Assembly (NCBI GenBank): GCA_030151105.1
Contig: JASLEN010000450.1
Location: 1-16,716 of the forward strand
Reading direction: 5' to 3'
Source: Dysgonomonas sp.
GTDB lineage: Bacteria > Bacteroidota > Bacteroidia > Bacteroidales > Dysgonomonadaceae
Length of the DNA: 16,716 nucleotides
Both the position numbers and the translations under genes were made by a program. Below are positions 1 through 7,578 of this stretch, in pieces (within the stretch, counting starts at the first letter, position 1; each line of letters starts with the position of its first letter). The notes under the pieces were generated by a model. That model was given only the letters and a program-made list of their open reading frames with translations. It was not told where the DNA came from and ran no database searches.

Positions 1-1043
1 TTTGGAGTGTAAACCTTGCTGCCGACTATCAATATAATAAATTGAATGCCAATCTCAACGAGTTCTCCTATCCCACTCGACATTCTGCATGGGCTGCCCT
101 AGCCACATCACTCTACTTTGATAAAGTAAAAATTCAAGGAAGTCTTTTGGCAACTTATGCACACGAATCATTTAAACAAAGCAACTATATAGAGAATCCC
201 ACAACTGGAGAATCGGAGTATGCAGGCTCTATCCAAACGAATAAAAATTGGGATAAATATACTCCTACAATAATTGTAGCCTATCAGCCTTGGCTTGATC
301 ATGATTTCCATGTTAGAGCTTTCTATAAAAAGATTTTTAGGCTGCCTACTTTCAACGAAATATATTATACCATTATAGGCAGTGGAACATCTCAATTACG
401 TCCCGAAAATACAACACAATATAATCTAGGATTGACTTATAGCAAGCCATTTTATAATTCTTTTGTGTCACATATTGGAGCACAAGTAGATGCGTATTAC
501 AATGAGGTTACTGATAAGATATTAGCAATACCTGGAGGGATGGCTTTTAGATGGACAATGATGAACATTGGATTGGTCAAAATAAAAGGAATTGAAACAA
601 ATCTAGAAACAGGTCTCAAATGGACTAAAGATTTTAAGACAGATATTAGGCTGAATTACACCTATCAGAAGGCACAGGACTATTCCAATTCTGAATTGGG
701 AGCAGACGGCAAACATCAAAACACTTACAAAGGACAAATTGCTTATATTCCTTGGCATAGCGGATCGGCAGTAATAAGTACAAGCTATAAGAGTTGGGAT
801 TTGAATTACAGTTTTGTATATGCAGGAAAACGATATACTAGTAGTGAGAATAATGATAAAAAATATCTAGTCTTAGCTTGGTACACTCACGACTTGGCAG
901 TCACAAAATCGCTCAGGTGGCAAAAAACAGATTGGAGACTGACAGCCGAAGTGAACAATATACTTAATCAACAATACGATATTGTACAAAACTATCCTAT
1001 GCCAGGCACTAACTTCAAATTTGTAATAAGTGCTTCATTCTAA
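1..1043 (+). CDS. btuB: TonB-dependent outer membrane receptor, BtuB-type (C-terminal part, cut at left edge)
   Basis: The reading frame is open from base 3 with no start in the window, so this is the last roughly 346 residues of a larger protein. It shows alternating aromatic and polar beta-strands, the segment FRLPTFNEIYY and the RPENTTQYNLG stretch typical of the barrel of TonB-dependent receptors, and it ends in an aromatic terminal strand (FKFVISASF) as outer membrane barrels do. Such receptors import large ligands using TonB energy. The B12 assignment is an inference from context: the next gene, 10 bases downstream, is a BtuG-like propeller, and BtuB-BtuG pairs are the known cobalamin importers of Bacteroides. 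A cobalamin riboswitch controls the facing operon. The plug domain and TonB box lie outside the window. The receptor family is nearly certain; the substrate is moderately sure. Confidence 0.85.
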   Translation, partial: WSVNLAADYQYNKLNANLNEFSYPTRHSAWAALATSLYFDKVKIQGSLLATYAHESFKQSNYIENPTTGESEYAGSIQTNKNWDKYTPTIIVAYQPWLDHDFHVRAFYKKIFRLPTFNEIYYTIIGSGTSQLRPENTTQYNLGLTYSKPFYNSFVSHIGAQVDAYYNEVTDKILAIPGGMAFRWTMMNIGLVKIKGIETNLETGLKWTKDFKTDIRLNYTYQKAQDYSNSELGADGKHQNTYKGQIAYIPWHSGSAVISTSYKSWDLNYSFVYAGKRYTSSENNDKKYLVLAWYTHDLAVTKSLRWQKTDWRLTAEVNNILNQQYDIVQNYPMPGTNFKFVISASF

Positions 1044-1053
1044 AAATACAAAT

Positions 1054-2229
1054 ATGAATTCAATAAAGAATAAATTATTCATCATAGCCAGCATCATCTT
1101 AGCTACCATAGCATTTAATGCTTGTAGAGGTGAATATCCTGAACTTCAAGACCCAGATATAACTCCATTGCCCAAAGGAACTTCAAGTTTCTTTCTTTTG
1201 AATGAATCGAATATGGGAAATAACAAAGTAACTCTGGATTATTTTGACAGGGACTCTGCGTCGTATTTTCAAAACATCTACCCAAAACTAAATCCAACAG
1301 CATCTATGTATTTGGGAAACGTAGGAAACGATCTTAAGATTTATGGCAATAAATTATATGCAGTTATCAATGCTTCTAATTATATGGAAGTTATGAATCT
1401 TGAGACAGGTGTTCATGAGAGTTCTGTTGGCATTCGCAATTGCCGATATGTTGTGTTTCACAAAGGATATGCTTACGTTAGTTCATACAATGGTCCTATT
1501 TCAATAGAGCCAAATGCACCATTAGGAATGGTAGTGAAAGTGGATACCACAGATATGACGATTGTAGGGCAAGCTACTGTGGGCTATCAACCCGAAGAGA
1601 TGGTGGTAAGAGACAATAAACTCTATGTTGCCAATTCTGGAGGATATCGTGTTCCTGACTATGATAGAACAATTTCGGTAATCAATCTCGATAATTTCAA
1701 AGAAGAAAAGAAAATAGATGTAGGGATCAATCTACATCGTATGCAACTAGATAGTGATGGTAATATTTATGTTAGTTCAAGAGGTGATTACAAATACATT
1801 AGATCCAAATTATATATTATAAACAAGAAAGACGAAGTCGTTAGAAGTTTAAACATTGCGTGTAGCAATATGAAAGTTAGCGGCGATTCTATTTATCTCT
1901 ATAGTACAGCATGGAGCCACATTACGGGTACAAATACTACAACCTATGGTATCATCAATACGAAGACACAGCATTTAGTGAATTCTAAATTTATCACAGA
2001 TGGTACTGATAAACACATTACACTGCCCTATGGTCTGGCTATTGATCCCATAACCAAAGATATCCTTGTAACAGATGCCAAAGACTATGTAACTTCTGGA
2101 ACGCTCTATTGCTTTAGCCCAGACGGCAAGTTGAAATGGCTAGTAGAAACAGGAGAAATCCCTGCTCATATTGCATTTACAGACAAAAAATTAAAGACTC
2201 TTGATATTCTTCTTCAAAAGAAGAAATAA
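1054..2229 (+). CDS. btuG: BtuG-like DUF5074 beta-propeller surface lipoprotein
   Basis: The protein has 391 residues from ATG 1054. An upstream GTG at 1030 would overlap the receptor gene and put eight residues before the signal peptide, so 1054 is preferred. The N-terminus is a lipoprotein signal (hydrophobic run, then FNAC with Cys24) followed by acidic residues, which fits surface export in Bacteroidota. The rest is a YncE/DUF5074-type seven-bladed propeller, with repeated blocks such as GNDLKIYGNKLYAVIN, VRDNKLYVANSGG and VTDAKDYVTSGTLYC. In Bacteroides, BtuG is a surface lipoprotein that binds cobalamin very tightly and hands it to BtuB. Here it follows the receptor gene directly, probably in one transcript, and length and layout agree with BtuG. 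Cobalamin binding itself is inferred from family and context. Confidence 0.85.
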   Translation: MNSIKNKLFIIASIILATIAFNACRGEYPELQDPDITPLPKGTSSFFLLNESNMGNNKVTLDYFDRDSASYFQNIYPKLNPTASMYLGNVGNDLKIYGNKLYAVINASNYMEVMNLETGVHESSVGIRNCRYVVFHKGYAYVSSYNGPISIEPNAPLGMVVKVDTTDMTIVGQATVGYQPEEMVVRDNKLYVANSGGYRVPDYDRTISVINLDNFKEEKKIDVGINLHRMQLDSDGNIYVSSRGDYKYIRSKLYIINKKDEVVRSLNIACSNMKVSGDSIYLYSTAWSHITGTNTTTYGIINTKTQHLVNSKFITDGTDKHITLPYGLAIDPITKDILVTDAKDYVTSGTLYCFSPDGKLKWLVETGEIPAHIAFTDKKLKTLDILLQKKK

Positions 2230-2239
2230 GTATAAATTG

Positions 2240-2273
2240 AAAAAGCGACCCTATTCTCTAAGGTCGCTTTTTT
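2240..2273. terminator. Bidirectional Rho-independent terminator between the two converging B12-locus operons
   Basis: An 11-base perfect inverted repeat (AAAAAGCGACC at 2240-2250 and its complement at 2262-2272) encloses an 11-base loop, with a T run on the + strand and the matching A run giving a T run on the - strand. It lies 10 bases after the btuG-like stop and about 25 bases past the stop of the converging LRR gene, so it can end transcription from both sides. Confidence 0.9.
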
Positions 2274-2297
2274 CTAATACATAGTAATCACACCAGT

Positions 2298-4103
2298 TTA
2301 TTTTATCCACGATGCTGTGGCATCCTTGGAGTAACATTTTCGTGATTCTGTCTTACCCGCTGTATGATCTGCAATAAGGCTTGTACATCCTTCATCAAAA
2401 CCATTCCACACTGATATATTTTTCAGATTAGGATTACCCTCTAGATACAAACGGCTCAACTTGAGATGAGACACATCCAAATCACCATTCAACTGATTGT
2501 TCATTCCTTGCACTTCCCATATTCTATCTATTTTAGAAAGGTTGAGTGTAGTTATCTTGTTGTTATTGAAGAGTGCGCCTCCTAGATTTGTACAATTAGA
2601 AATATCAAGACTTGTTAATTCATTATCATTAATCTCAATCCATGCTAGATTCTTCTGCTTACTCAGATCAATTGAGTTAATCTTATTATCATTCAACTTC
2701 AAGTACAGATAAGGTTTGCCATCTTTAGGAGTGTTAAAAACTTTATCTCCTAGCTCAAATGTTGCTATCTCATTGTTGTTTGCCAATAAATAACTCATTG
2801 CAGTCTTACTAATGTCTAGCGTTTTAATCTGATTATTTGCACAGTTCAACTCTGTTAACGCTATGTTTTTTGAAAGATCTAATGTTGAAAGTTTACTCCA
2901 CTCACAATTCAGATATTCTAATTTCGTATTGTTGGTCACATCCAATGTTTCGATATAGTTTCTTGCAACATTTAAATGAGACAACTCTCCATTTTTAGAC
3001 AAGTCGATACTAGCTATACTATTCCCCTCAAAGTTTAGGTGCTTCAATTTAGACAACATGGTTACGTCTATAGCACTTAAACCTTTTTTATCTTTGATAA
3101 GCTCGCCATCAGTATTGTAGGTTCTCACCATTGCATTGCAACTTATGTGCTCTAGCTCTTTATTGTTAGAGAAATCAATTGTTGTAATTGGGCTACTCTC
3201 TTCACTTGTATAAGCTGTAAGTCCGAAATCAATCCATTTTAGTTTTGGGTTTTGACTTAAATCCAATTTAGAAACATTAGTGTAATTCAAATCTAATACT
3301 TCTAGCTTCGTATTCTTTGTCACATCTAGCTCTGTTATTCCCAATCCACTATCTCCTCGTCCTTCGTGATTGAGACCAACACGTAAAGTTTTCAACTCTA
3401 AATTTTTTGTTACATCTATTGCTGAAAGTCTATTTGCAGAGCAATCCAAGACCTCCAACACTTCCAAAGGACTTAGATTTAGAGTCTTCAACTTATTATT
3501 CTTAATGTAAAGTTCTTTCAGTTTTTTATTCTGAGAGAAATCAAATTCAGTAATACTATTGCGTGAAGCATCAAACACCTCTAGATTTCGCAAATATTCT
3601 ATTCCTTTCAATGACTCAATATTGTTGTCAGCAACTACAAGCGTTGTTATTACTAATAACTCTGACACTTGTAACTTTCCATCATGGTTGGTATCATACT
3701 GCAACATGATACCAGATAGCTGAATATCCTCAAACACCACCACAGCATTAGGATCTAATTCCCCTTCCTCACCTGCGACAGTGACAAGGCATTCGGCTTT
3801 AATTTTCGTATCACGCTCTAATTGAATAGTTATAGTAGCCTGCCCTTTTTTCAAAGCAGTGAATGCACCATTGTCTTCTATTTTCAACACAGACTCATCT
3901 GAACTAGACCAAACATAAACACCTTTTTCTGTGGTATTTTCTGGCAGAACCTGTACCTCCAAAGTTTTTGTTTCTCCAACAGACATTGTTAGAGTTGACT
4001 CTATTTTGAGACCATGAATTTGTTCATTATCATGATTCTTATCGGAACAAGATATCGCTACAAGAGAACATATCAAGCTCACAAATACTATAAATTTTTT
4101 CAT
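2298..4103 (-). CDS. Leucine-rich-repeat surface lipoprotein with Big_2-like and EF-hand-like segments
   Basis: The protein has 601 residues. Residues 1-19 are a lipoprotein signal (AISC, Cys19) followed by SDKNHDNE, an acidic stretch fitting surface export. Residues about 30-110 look like a bacterial Ig-like (Big_2) domain, with SVGETKTLEV and GQATITIQ. Residues 137-148 (DTNHDGKLQVSE) match an EF-hand or dockerin-type calcium loop. From about 155 to 575 there are roughly 16 leucine-rich repeats with a period near 21 residues (pattern LDLSKNxxLxxLxxxxNxI), some with longer loops. LRR arrays usually bind proteins or glycans; no enzyme motif is seen. The gene starts 20 bases after the PKD/DUF5074 gene, so the two are almost surely cotranscribed under the cobalamin riboswitch. 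A role in corrinoid capture or in attaching to a B12 source is inference only. The ligand is unknown. Confidence 0.85.
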   Translation of the reverse strand: MKKFIVFVSLICSLVAISCSDKNHDNEQIHGLKIESTLTMSVGETKTLEVQVLPENTTEKGVYVWSSSDESVLKIEDNGAFTALKKGQATITIQLERDTKIKAECLVTVAGEEGELDPNAVVVFEDIQLSGIMLQYDTNHDGKLQVSELLVITTLVVADNNIESLKGIEYLRNLEVFDASRNSITEFDFSQNKKLKELYIKNNKLKTLNLSPLEVLEVLDCSANRLSAIDVTKNLELKTLRVGLNHEGRGDSGLGITELDVTKNTKLEVLDLNYTNVSKLDLSQNPKLKWIDFGLTAYTSEESSPITTIDFSNNKELEHISCNAMVRTYNTDGELIKDKKGLSAIDVTMLSKLKHLNFEGNSIASIDLSKNGELSHLNVARNYIETLDVTNNTKLEYLNCEWSKLSTLDLSKNIALTELNCANNQIKTLDISKTAMSYLLANNNEIATFELGDKVFNTPKDGKPYLYLKLNDNKINSIDLSKQKNLAWIEINDNELTSLDISNCTNLGGALFNNNKITTLNLSKIDRIWEVQGMNNQLNGDLDVSHLKLSRLYLEGNPNLKNISVWNGFDEGCTSLIADHTAGKTESRKCYSKDATASWIK

Positions 4104-4123
4104 TTTTGTAATTTATAATTAGT

Positions 4124-5824
4124 TTATCGTTTCATCCATGTAGGCATTACATTTCCTTCGCCTTGCCCCAAAGCTTTATATTCCTTATAGTCCGTACCAT
4201 CAGATTTGATATTATATCCAATAATTGTTTCACTCTGATATGTCCACTCTCCACTCAATGGCACATACAATATACCTTTAGCATCCACACCCATATAACC
4301 ATTGATAGCTGTAGAACTAGCCGCATCTGTTGCATCTACAAAGAAATTTACACTTTGGGTCGTATAGTTATATTTATAGATCTCAGGATTTGAAGACCAA
4401 CTATTAGCCCCTGCCACACAAAAGAATATTTCGTCGCTGACAGGAGAAACTGCCGTTTGCGAGCTACCCATGCCACCTTTTAGCTTCAAATTCTCTGTTT
4501 TATATGTCAATGGTGTACGACTCTCAATCTCATAGGTTTCTGGATTGATAGCTGCAATAAAAGCACCCTCATCTTTTGCTCCATTCACCAATGCATACAC
4601 TTTATTGTTGCGCCCTTTTACCACATCAGTCACCTGTCCTGCTTCAAAGTTCAGTGTTTTCTCTACCTTGTCTGTAGTATGATTCACAACTTGTACTTTT
4701 GTACCACATGCGATGATAGTATGACTACCTAAATTCAACATTCTAGCCCACGATGGTCCAGCTTCACCCATTTTGCCCTCTGTCCCTTCTATACTAGAAT
4801 CAGACATTTTATTCTCTTTCATATCTAGGACTTTCACTCCAGATATATTACCCGACATGATATGATTGCTTCCGATATATGCTTTATTTTCATTCACTAT
4901 GTTTAGATTATATATCGTTCCTAAATTTTTGGGGTTAAAACCGTCAGCCGTAATAGTCTCTATTTTTTTCAAAGTCTGTGCATCAGCAACCACAAGTTGC
5001 CCTCTTTGATCTTGATAAGAAATAGTAGGGATCAGCATATAAATCTTATTATTGTAAATTTGGAAGTCATTTATCCCTTCGCTTCCCATTTTATCTCCAG
5101 CGTTTATGACTTCATATAGGTTGTTCCCTGTAGTTTGTACTCCCTCCTCACTTATAAAAGTGAGAGCAGAGTTTGTAGTCCCAAAAATAAAAGTCCCATT
5201 TTTGTATGGCCCTATTAATTCTACCTCCTTGCTCACTGAAACTTCGTCTTTATTTGTTAAAGTTATCATCAGAGTTCCTGACAAACCAGATGTATATTTT
5301 AAGGTAGATTTTTTTTCATCTGCAATTTCATTTCCATTTATTGTCCAAGAGTAAGCCACTTCTTCAGCCTTTTCTGCCTCTATGCTAAAGGACAATTCGG
5401 ATGTAGCTGTCACTTGTACTTCTCCAGTGATAACTTTTCCATCCAATAAGAATTCTGTTATTACAGGAATTTGATGTACTACTGTAAAAGTTCCAATCTC
5501 TTTTGAGGTTGACACTCCATCTTCATTAGTAAGCACTACTGACAACTTGTAGCTGCCTACTTCATCAAATTTGTGACTCATTTTCTCTACATTGCTAACT
5601 TCTTTGCCATCCAATAACCAACTATAGGTTAAATCTGACTTTTCTTTCAAAACCAGCGATACAGTTATTGTTTCTCCAACTTCTATTTGCAATGGATTAT
5701 CCTCTGAAGTACCTTCTATGAGTACATCAGACACCTCTGGTGCGGGCGCAAGCGTTTTGTCATCATCTGAACAATAACTGAAAGTAAGAATGACTGCTAA
5801 AGCAATGATTAATTTTTTGATCAT
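4124..5824 (-). CDS. PKD/Ig-like plus DUF5074 beta-propeller surface lipoprotein under a B12 riboswitch
   Basis: The protein has 566 residues. The signal ends at Cys18 (FSYC) followed directly by SDDDK, a strongly acidic stretch like known Bacteroidota surface-export signals. Residues about 30-115 and 117-205 are two tandem PKD/Ig-like domains sharing the patterns YSWLLDGKEV and YSWTINGNEI. Residues about 208-566 form a YncE/DUF5074-type propeller (NDFQIYNNKIYMLIP, NNKVYALVNG, YMGVDAKGILYVPL), clearly diverged from the btuG-like protein on the facing strand. It is the first gene after a cobalamin riboswitch, with a leader of about 200 bases. The best reading is a BtuG-like binder lifted from the membrane by a two-domain stalk. 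Corrinoid binding is inferred from the riboswitch and family. The fold is fairly sure, the exact ligand not. Confidence 0.85.
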   Translation of the reverse strand: MIKKLIIALAVILTFSYCSDDDKTLAPAPEVSDVLIEGTSEDNPLQIEVGETITVSLVLKEKSDLTYSWLLDGKEVSNVEKMSHKFDEVGSYKLSVVLTNEDGVSTSKEIGTFTVVHQIPVITEFLLDGKVITGEVQVTATSELSFSIEAEKAEEVAYSWTINGNEIADEKKSTLKYTSGLSGTLMITLTNKDEVSVSKEVELIGPYKNGTFIFGTTNSALTFISEEGVQTTGNNLYEVINAGDKMGSEGINDFQIYNNKIYMLIPTISYQDQRGQLVVADAQTLKKIETITADGFNPKNLGTIYNLNIVNENKAYIGSNHIMSGNISGVKVLDMKENKMSDSSIEGTEGKMGEAGPSWARMLNLGSHTIIACGTKVQVVNHTTDKVEKTLNFEAGQVTDVVKGRNNKVYALVNGAKDEGAFIAAINPETYEIESRTPLTYKTENLKLKGGMGSSQTAVSPVSDEIFFCVAGANSWSSNPEIYKYNYTTQSVNFFVDATDAASSTAINGYMGVDAKGILYVPLSGEWTYQSETIIGYNIKSDGTDYKEYKALGQGEGNVMPTWMKR

Positions 5825-6020
5825 GTTTTATTAATTTAAAAATCAAGTAATTTGTTGATTACAAAATCTAAAATTAAACAACATGTGAAGTACAAGAGTA
5901 GTCGTGAAAATCAATGTTCTATTCCTAGAATATAGAACTAGATATGCAAGATGGGATGTGCATATCCTTAGCTATTGCATTTGACTTACCCTCTGTAAAA
6001 CCGCAGGTTGTAAAATCGTA
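5825..6020 (-). promoter_or_regulatory. Untranslated leader with two hairpins between riboswitch and first gene
   Basis: On the - strand this 196-base stretch links the riboswitch to the start codon of the PKD/DUF5074 gene. It holds two perfect 7-base inverted repeats: GATATGC at 5941-5947 with GCATATC at 5960-5966, and GTTCTAT at 5916-5922 with ATAGAAC at 5932-5938. Neither is followed by a T run, so they do not look like terminators. They may form the expression platform or protect the mRNA. The last 60 bases before the start are very AT-rich with no clear Shine-Dalgarno site. Confidence 0.5.
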
Positions 6021-6210
6021 GATGCAAAGGCAGGTTTTCTGACTCGTTCTCATCTTTTCTTCCTTCCCAGAACTAGTCCAGTGGATATTGTAGAAAAGCT
6101 GTCTATCAAATAGCTGATAGTAGAACTCACAGCAGCGGTAACTGTTGTCGATTTACACGACATTCCCTCTTTAGTTGTTAATGTGATACTAACAAACCAT
6201 TGCTGCGGTA
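6021..6210 (-). ncRNA. Cobalamin (adenosylcobalamin) riboswitch
   Basis: Read on the - strand, the conserved elements come in the right order. GAGGGAATGTCGTGTAAATC (near 6169-6150) resembles the core GGGAA..GGTGAAAATCC. CAACAGTTACCGCTGCTGTGA follows as the CCCGCNACTGTGA box. Then come CCACTGG..CTGGGAAGG (6082-6062) and GAGTCAGAAAACCTGCC (6045-6029), the 3' element known as GCCAGGAGACCTGCC. A 7-base pair between ACCGCAG at the 5' side (6209-6203) and CTGCGGT just downstream (6006-6000) may close or extend the structure. In Bacteroidota these aptamers repress cobalamin uptake genes when the cofactor is plentiful. The target is the PKD/DUF5074 and LRR operon. The boundaries are approximate. Confidence 0.93.
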
Positions 6211-6506
6211 AAGTTAAGTTAATAAAATCATTTAAAGAAATGAAAAAGAGCTTTAACACAAAAATCAAAGACATATCTTAAGGAGTAGATGAAGTCACTC
6301 TAAAAATTGATTTAGACAGACTATATAGAATAACAAAAGCTTGTAACTGAGTATAGTTTAAAAATCTGATACTACAGTATAATGAGAGAATAGCTCAAAC
6401 AATATTTCTTCTAAATTCACGTTTATTAGACAATTACAAATAAAAAGAGTTCGATAAATTATTTTTATAATGTATCTTTGTTCCTCATTTTATCTATAAA
6501 CGAAGT
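6211..6506. other. Divergent intergenic region holding promoters only
   Basis: No gene is seen in these 296 AT-rich bases. The right end carries a promoter for the + strand lipoprotein, listed separately. For the riboswitch transcript, a - strand -7-like box TGTCTTTG lies at 6273-6266 (one mismatch to TAnnTTTG), which would place the transcript start about 50 bases before the aptamer; no good -33 box accompanies it, so this is weak. No repeat or further structured RNA was recognised. Confidence 0.4.
6450..6480 (+). promoter_or_regulatory. Bacteroidota-type promoter of the two-domain lipoprotein gene
   Basis: The -7 element TATCTTTG at 6473-6480 fits TAnnTTTG exactly. TTCG at 6450-6453, 19 bases upstream, is one mismatch from the -33 element TTTG. 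Transcription would begin about 20 bases before the start codon at 6507. Confidence 0.6.
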
Positions 6507-7535
6507 ATGATAACTAAATACACAACAAGACTACTGCTTTTCATTACCGCATTACTAATCCTTACCAGTTGTATTAATAATGAAGACAATCCATATACTC
6601 CTCCAACTCCACCCGAAGAAGTGGTACTATCAAATACAACATTAGCTGGAAAATGGGAGGTGTACTTTTTTCTAAAAAACCTTATACCTACTAATACAAA
6701 TGAGCCAACACTTTATAGATTCACTGAGAATGATGGCTTCTCTGTTACATTCAATGAAGATGGAACTTACTACGAACAAAACGTATTTGGACACAAAACT
6801 CAGTCTGGCGAATACCGAATAGGAAATTATAAAAATGATGATACAACTGACATTTGGGTAAATGGTCCAACAGGAACAGGCAAAAGAGATGGTATATTTC
6901 TTAAATTTATAGGAAAATCTGGCAAAGATGGAACAGGAGAAGATGTAAAACGATACCCTAAGCTTAATGTTCCAACAATGTTTGAAACAAACTTCACCTA
7001 TAGCTTTAAATACAATGGAACTGCAGACAATATCAAATATAATATTGAAGACAGTAGATTTTATAGAAATGTAGCTAAAGCTCCTAATTTTCTGCCTAAT
7101 GAACCTCTATTTAAGAAAAACAATATCAATATCAATGAGCTACTAGGACGCTGGGAATTTTATAAATATGAATACCTAGTAAACAACTCAATAAAAGATA
7201 CCCCAACAAATATCCAAGAGAAAATAGGACTAATGGTTGTTTTTAGATTAGAAGGAAATAATAGAATCTTTGAAGAGTATCTTGCTGATGGCACTCCAAA
7301 TAGGAAAGGGAGTTTTGACATTATAGATGACGTAGTCAATATGTTCAATACCTATACAGATCCTAAGACTGGTAAAGAAGTTATAGAAAACTTCAAGTTC
7401 TGGATCAAAAACCCTATTTATACTAATGGAAACGGGCAACGCATATTTGAAGAATATGATAGGTTCAGGAATGTACACAATACACTACTAAATATAGAAG
7501 AAACAGGTTTTTATAGGCGTATAGGTGATAAGTAA
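6507..7535 (+). CDS. Lipoprotein with two lipocalin-like domains, function unknown
   Basis: The protein has 342 residues, with a lipoprotein signal ending at LTSC (Cys22) followed by INNEDN, an acidic patch that suggests surface or outer-membrane placement. After a proline-rich linker (PYTPPTPPEE) come two similar halves, each opening with a lipocalin-type signature: LAGKWEVYFF near residue 46 and LLGRWEFYKY near residue 211. Each half then has a beta-rich body containing an F..DGTYYE or F..LADGTPNRKGSF strand pair, and each closes with a FYR motif. This is the pattern of the many lipocalin-like lipoproteins of Bacteroidales, which have no established general function. It has its own promoter and stands alone, meeting a convergent small lipoprotein at a shared terminator. 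No link to the B12 locus is evident beyond adjacency. Confidence 0.8.
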   Translation: MITKYTTRLLLFITALLILTSCINNEDNPYTPPTPPEEVVLSNTTLAGKWEVYFFLKNLIPTNTNEPTLYRFTENDGFSVTFNEDGTYYEQNVFGHKTQSGEYRIGNYKNDDTTDIWVNGPTGTGKRDGIFLKFIGKSGKDGTGEDVKRYPKLNVPTMFETNFTYSFKYNGTADNIKYNIEDSRFYRNVAKAPNFLPNEPLFKKNNININELLGRWEFYKYEYLVNNSIKDTPTNIQEKIGLMVVFRLEGNNRIFEEYLADGTPNRKGSFDIIDDVVNMFNTYTDPKTGKEVIENFKFWIKNPIYTNGNGQRIFEEYDRFRNVHNTLLNIEETGFYRRIGDK

Positions 7536-7543
7536 GACGAAAC

Positions 7544-7578
7544 AAAAAAGCAGATTGAGTGTTCAATCTGCTTTTTTT
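7544..7578. terminator. Bidirectional terminator shared by two converging lipoprotein genes
   Basis: AGCAGATTGA at 7549-7558 pairs perfectly with TCAATCTGCT at 7563-7572 around a 4-base loop, and the flanking A6 and T7 runs extend the stem and give U tracts in both directions. It lies 8 bases after the + strand stop and overlaps the last codons of the - strand gene. Confidence 0.92.

Noticed and set aside
1030..1053. GTG start for the btuG-like gene overlapping the receptor gene
   Set aside because: The ATG at 1054 gives a standard lipoprotein signal; the extension adds polar residues before it.
5925..5963. 12-codon mini-ORF in the riboswitch leader (- strand, starting ATGCACATC)
   Set aside because: An AGGA lies close before it and it spans both leader hairpins, but so short a frame in AT-rich DNA is likely chance; no repeated codons suggest an attenuator peptide.
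6050..6274. 74-residue open frame on the - strand over the riboswitch region
   Set aside because: It overlaps the cobalamin aptamer almost entirely and its sequence is explained by conserved RNA elements; there is no ribosome site or protein family signature.
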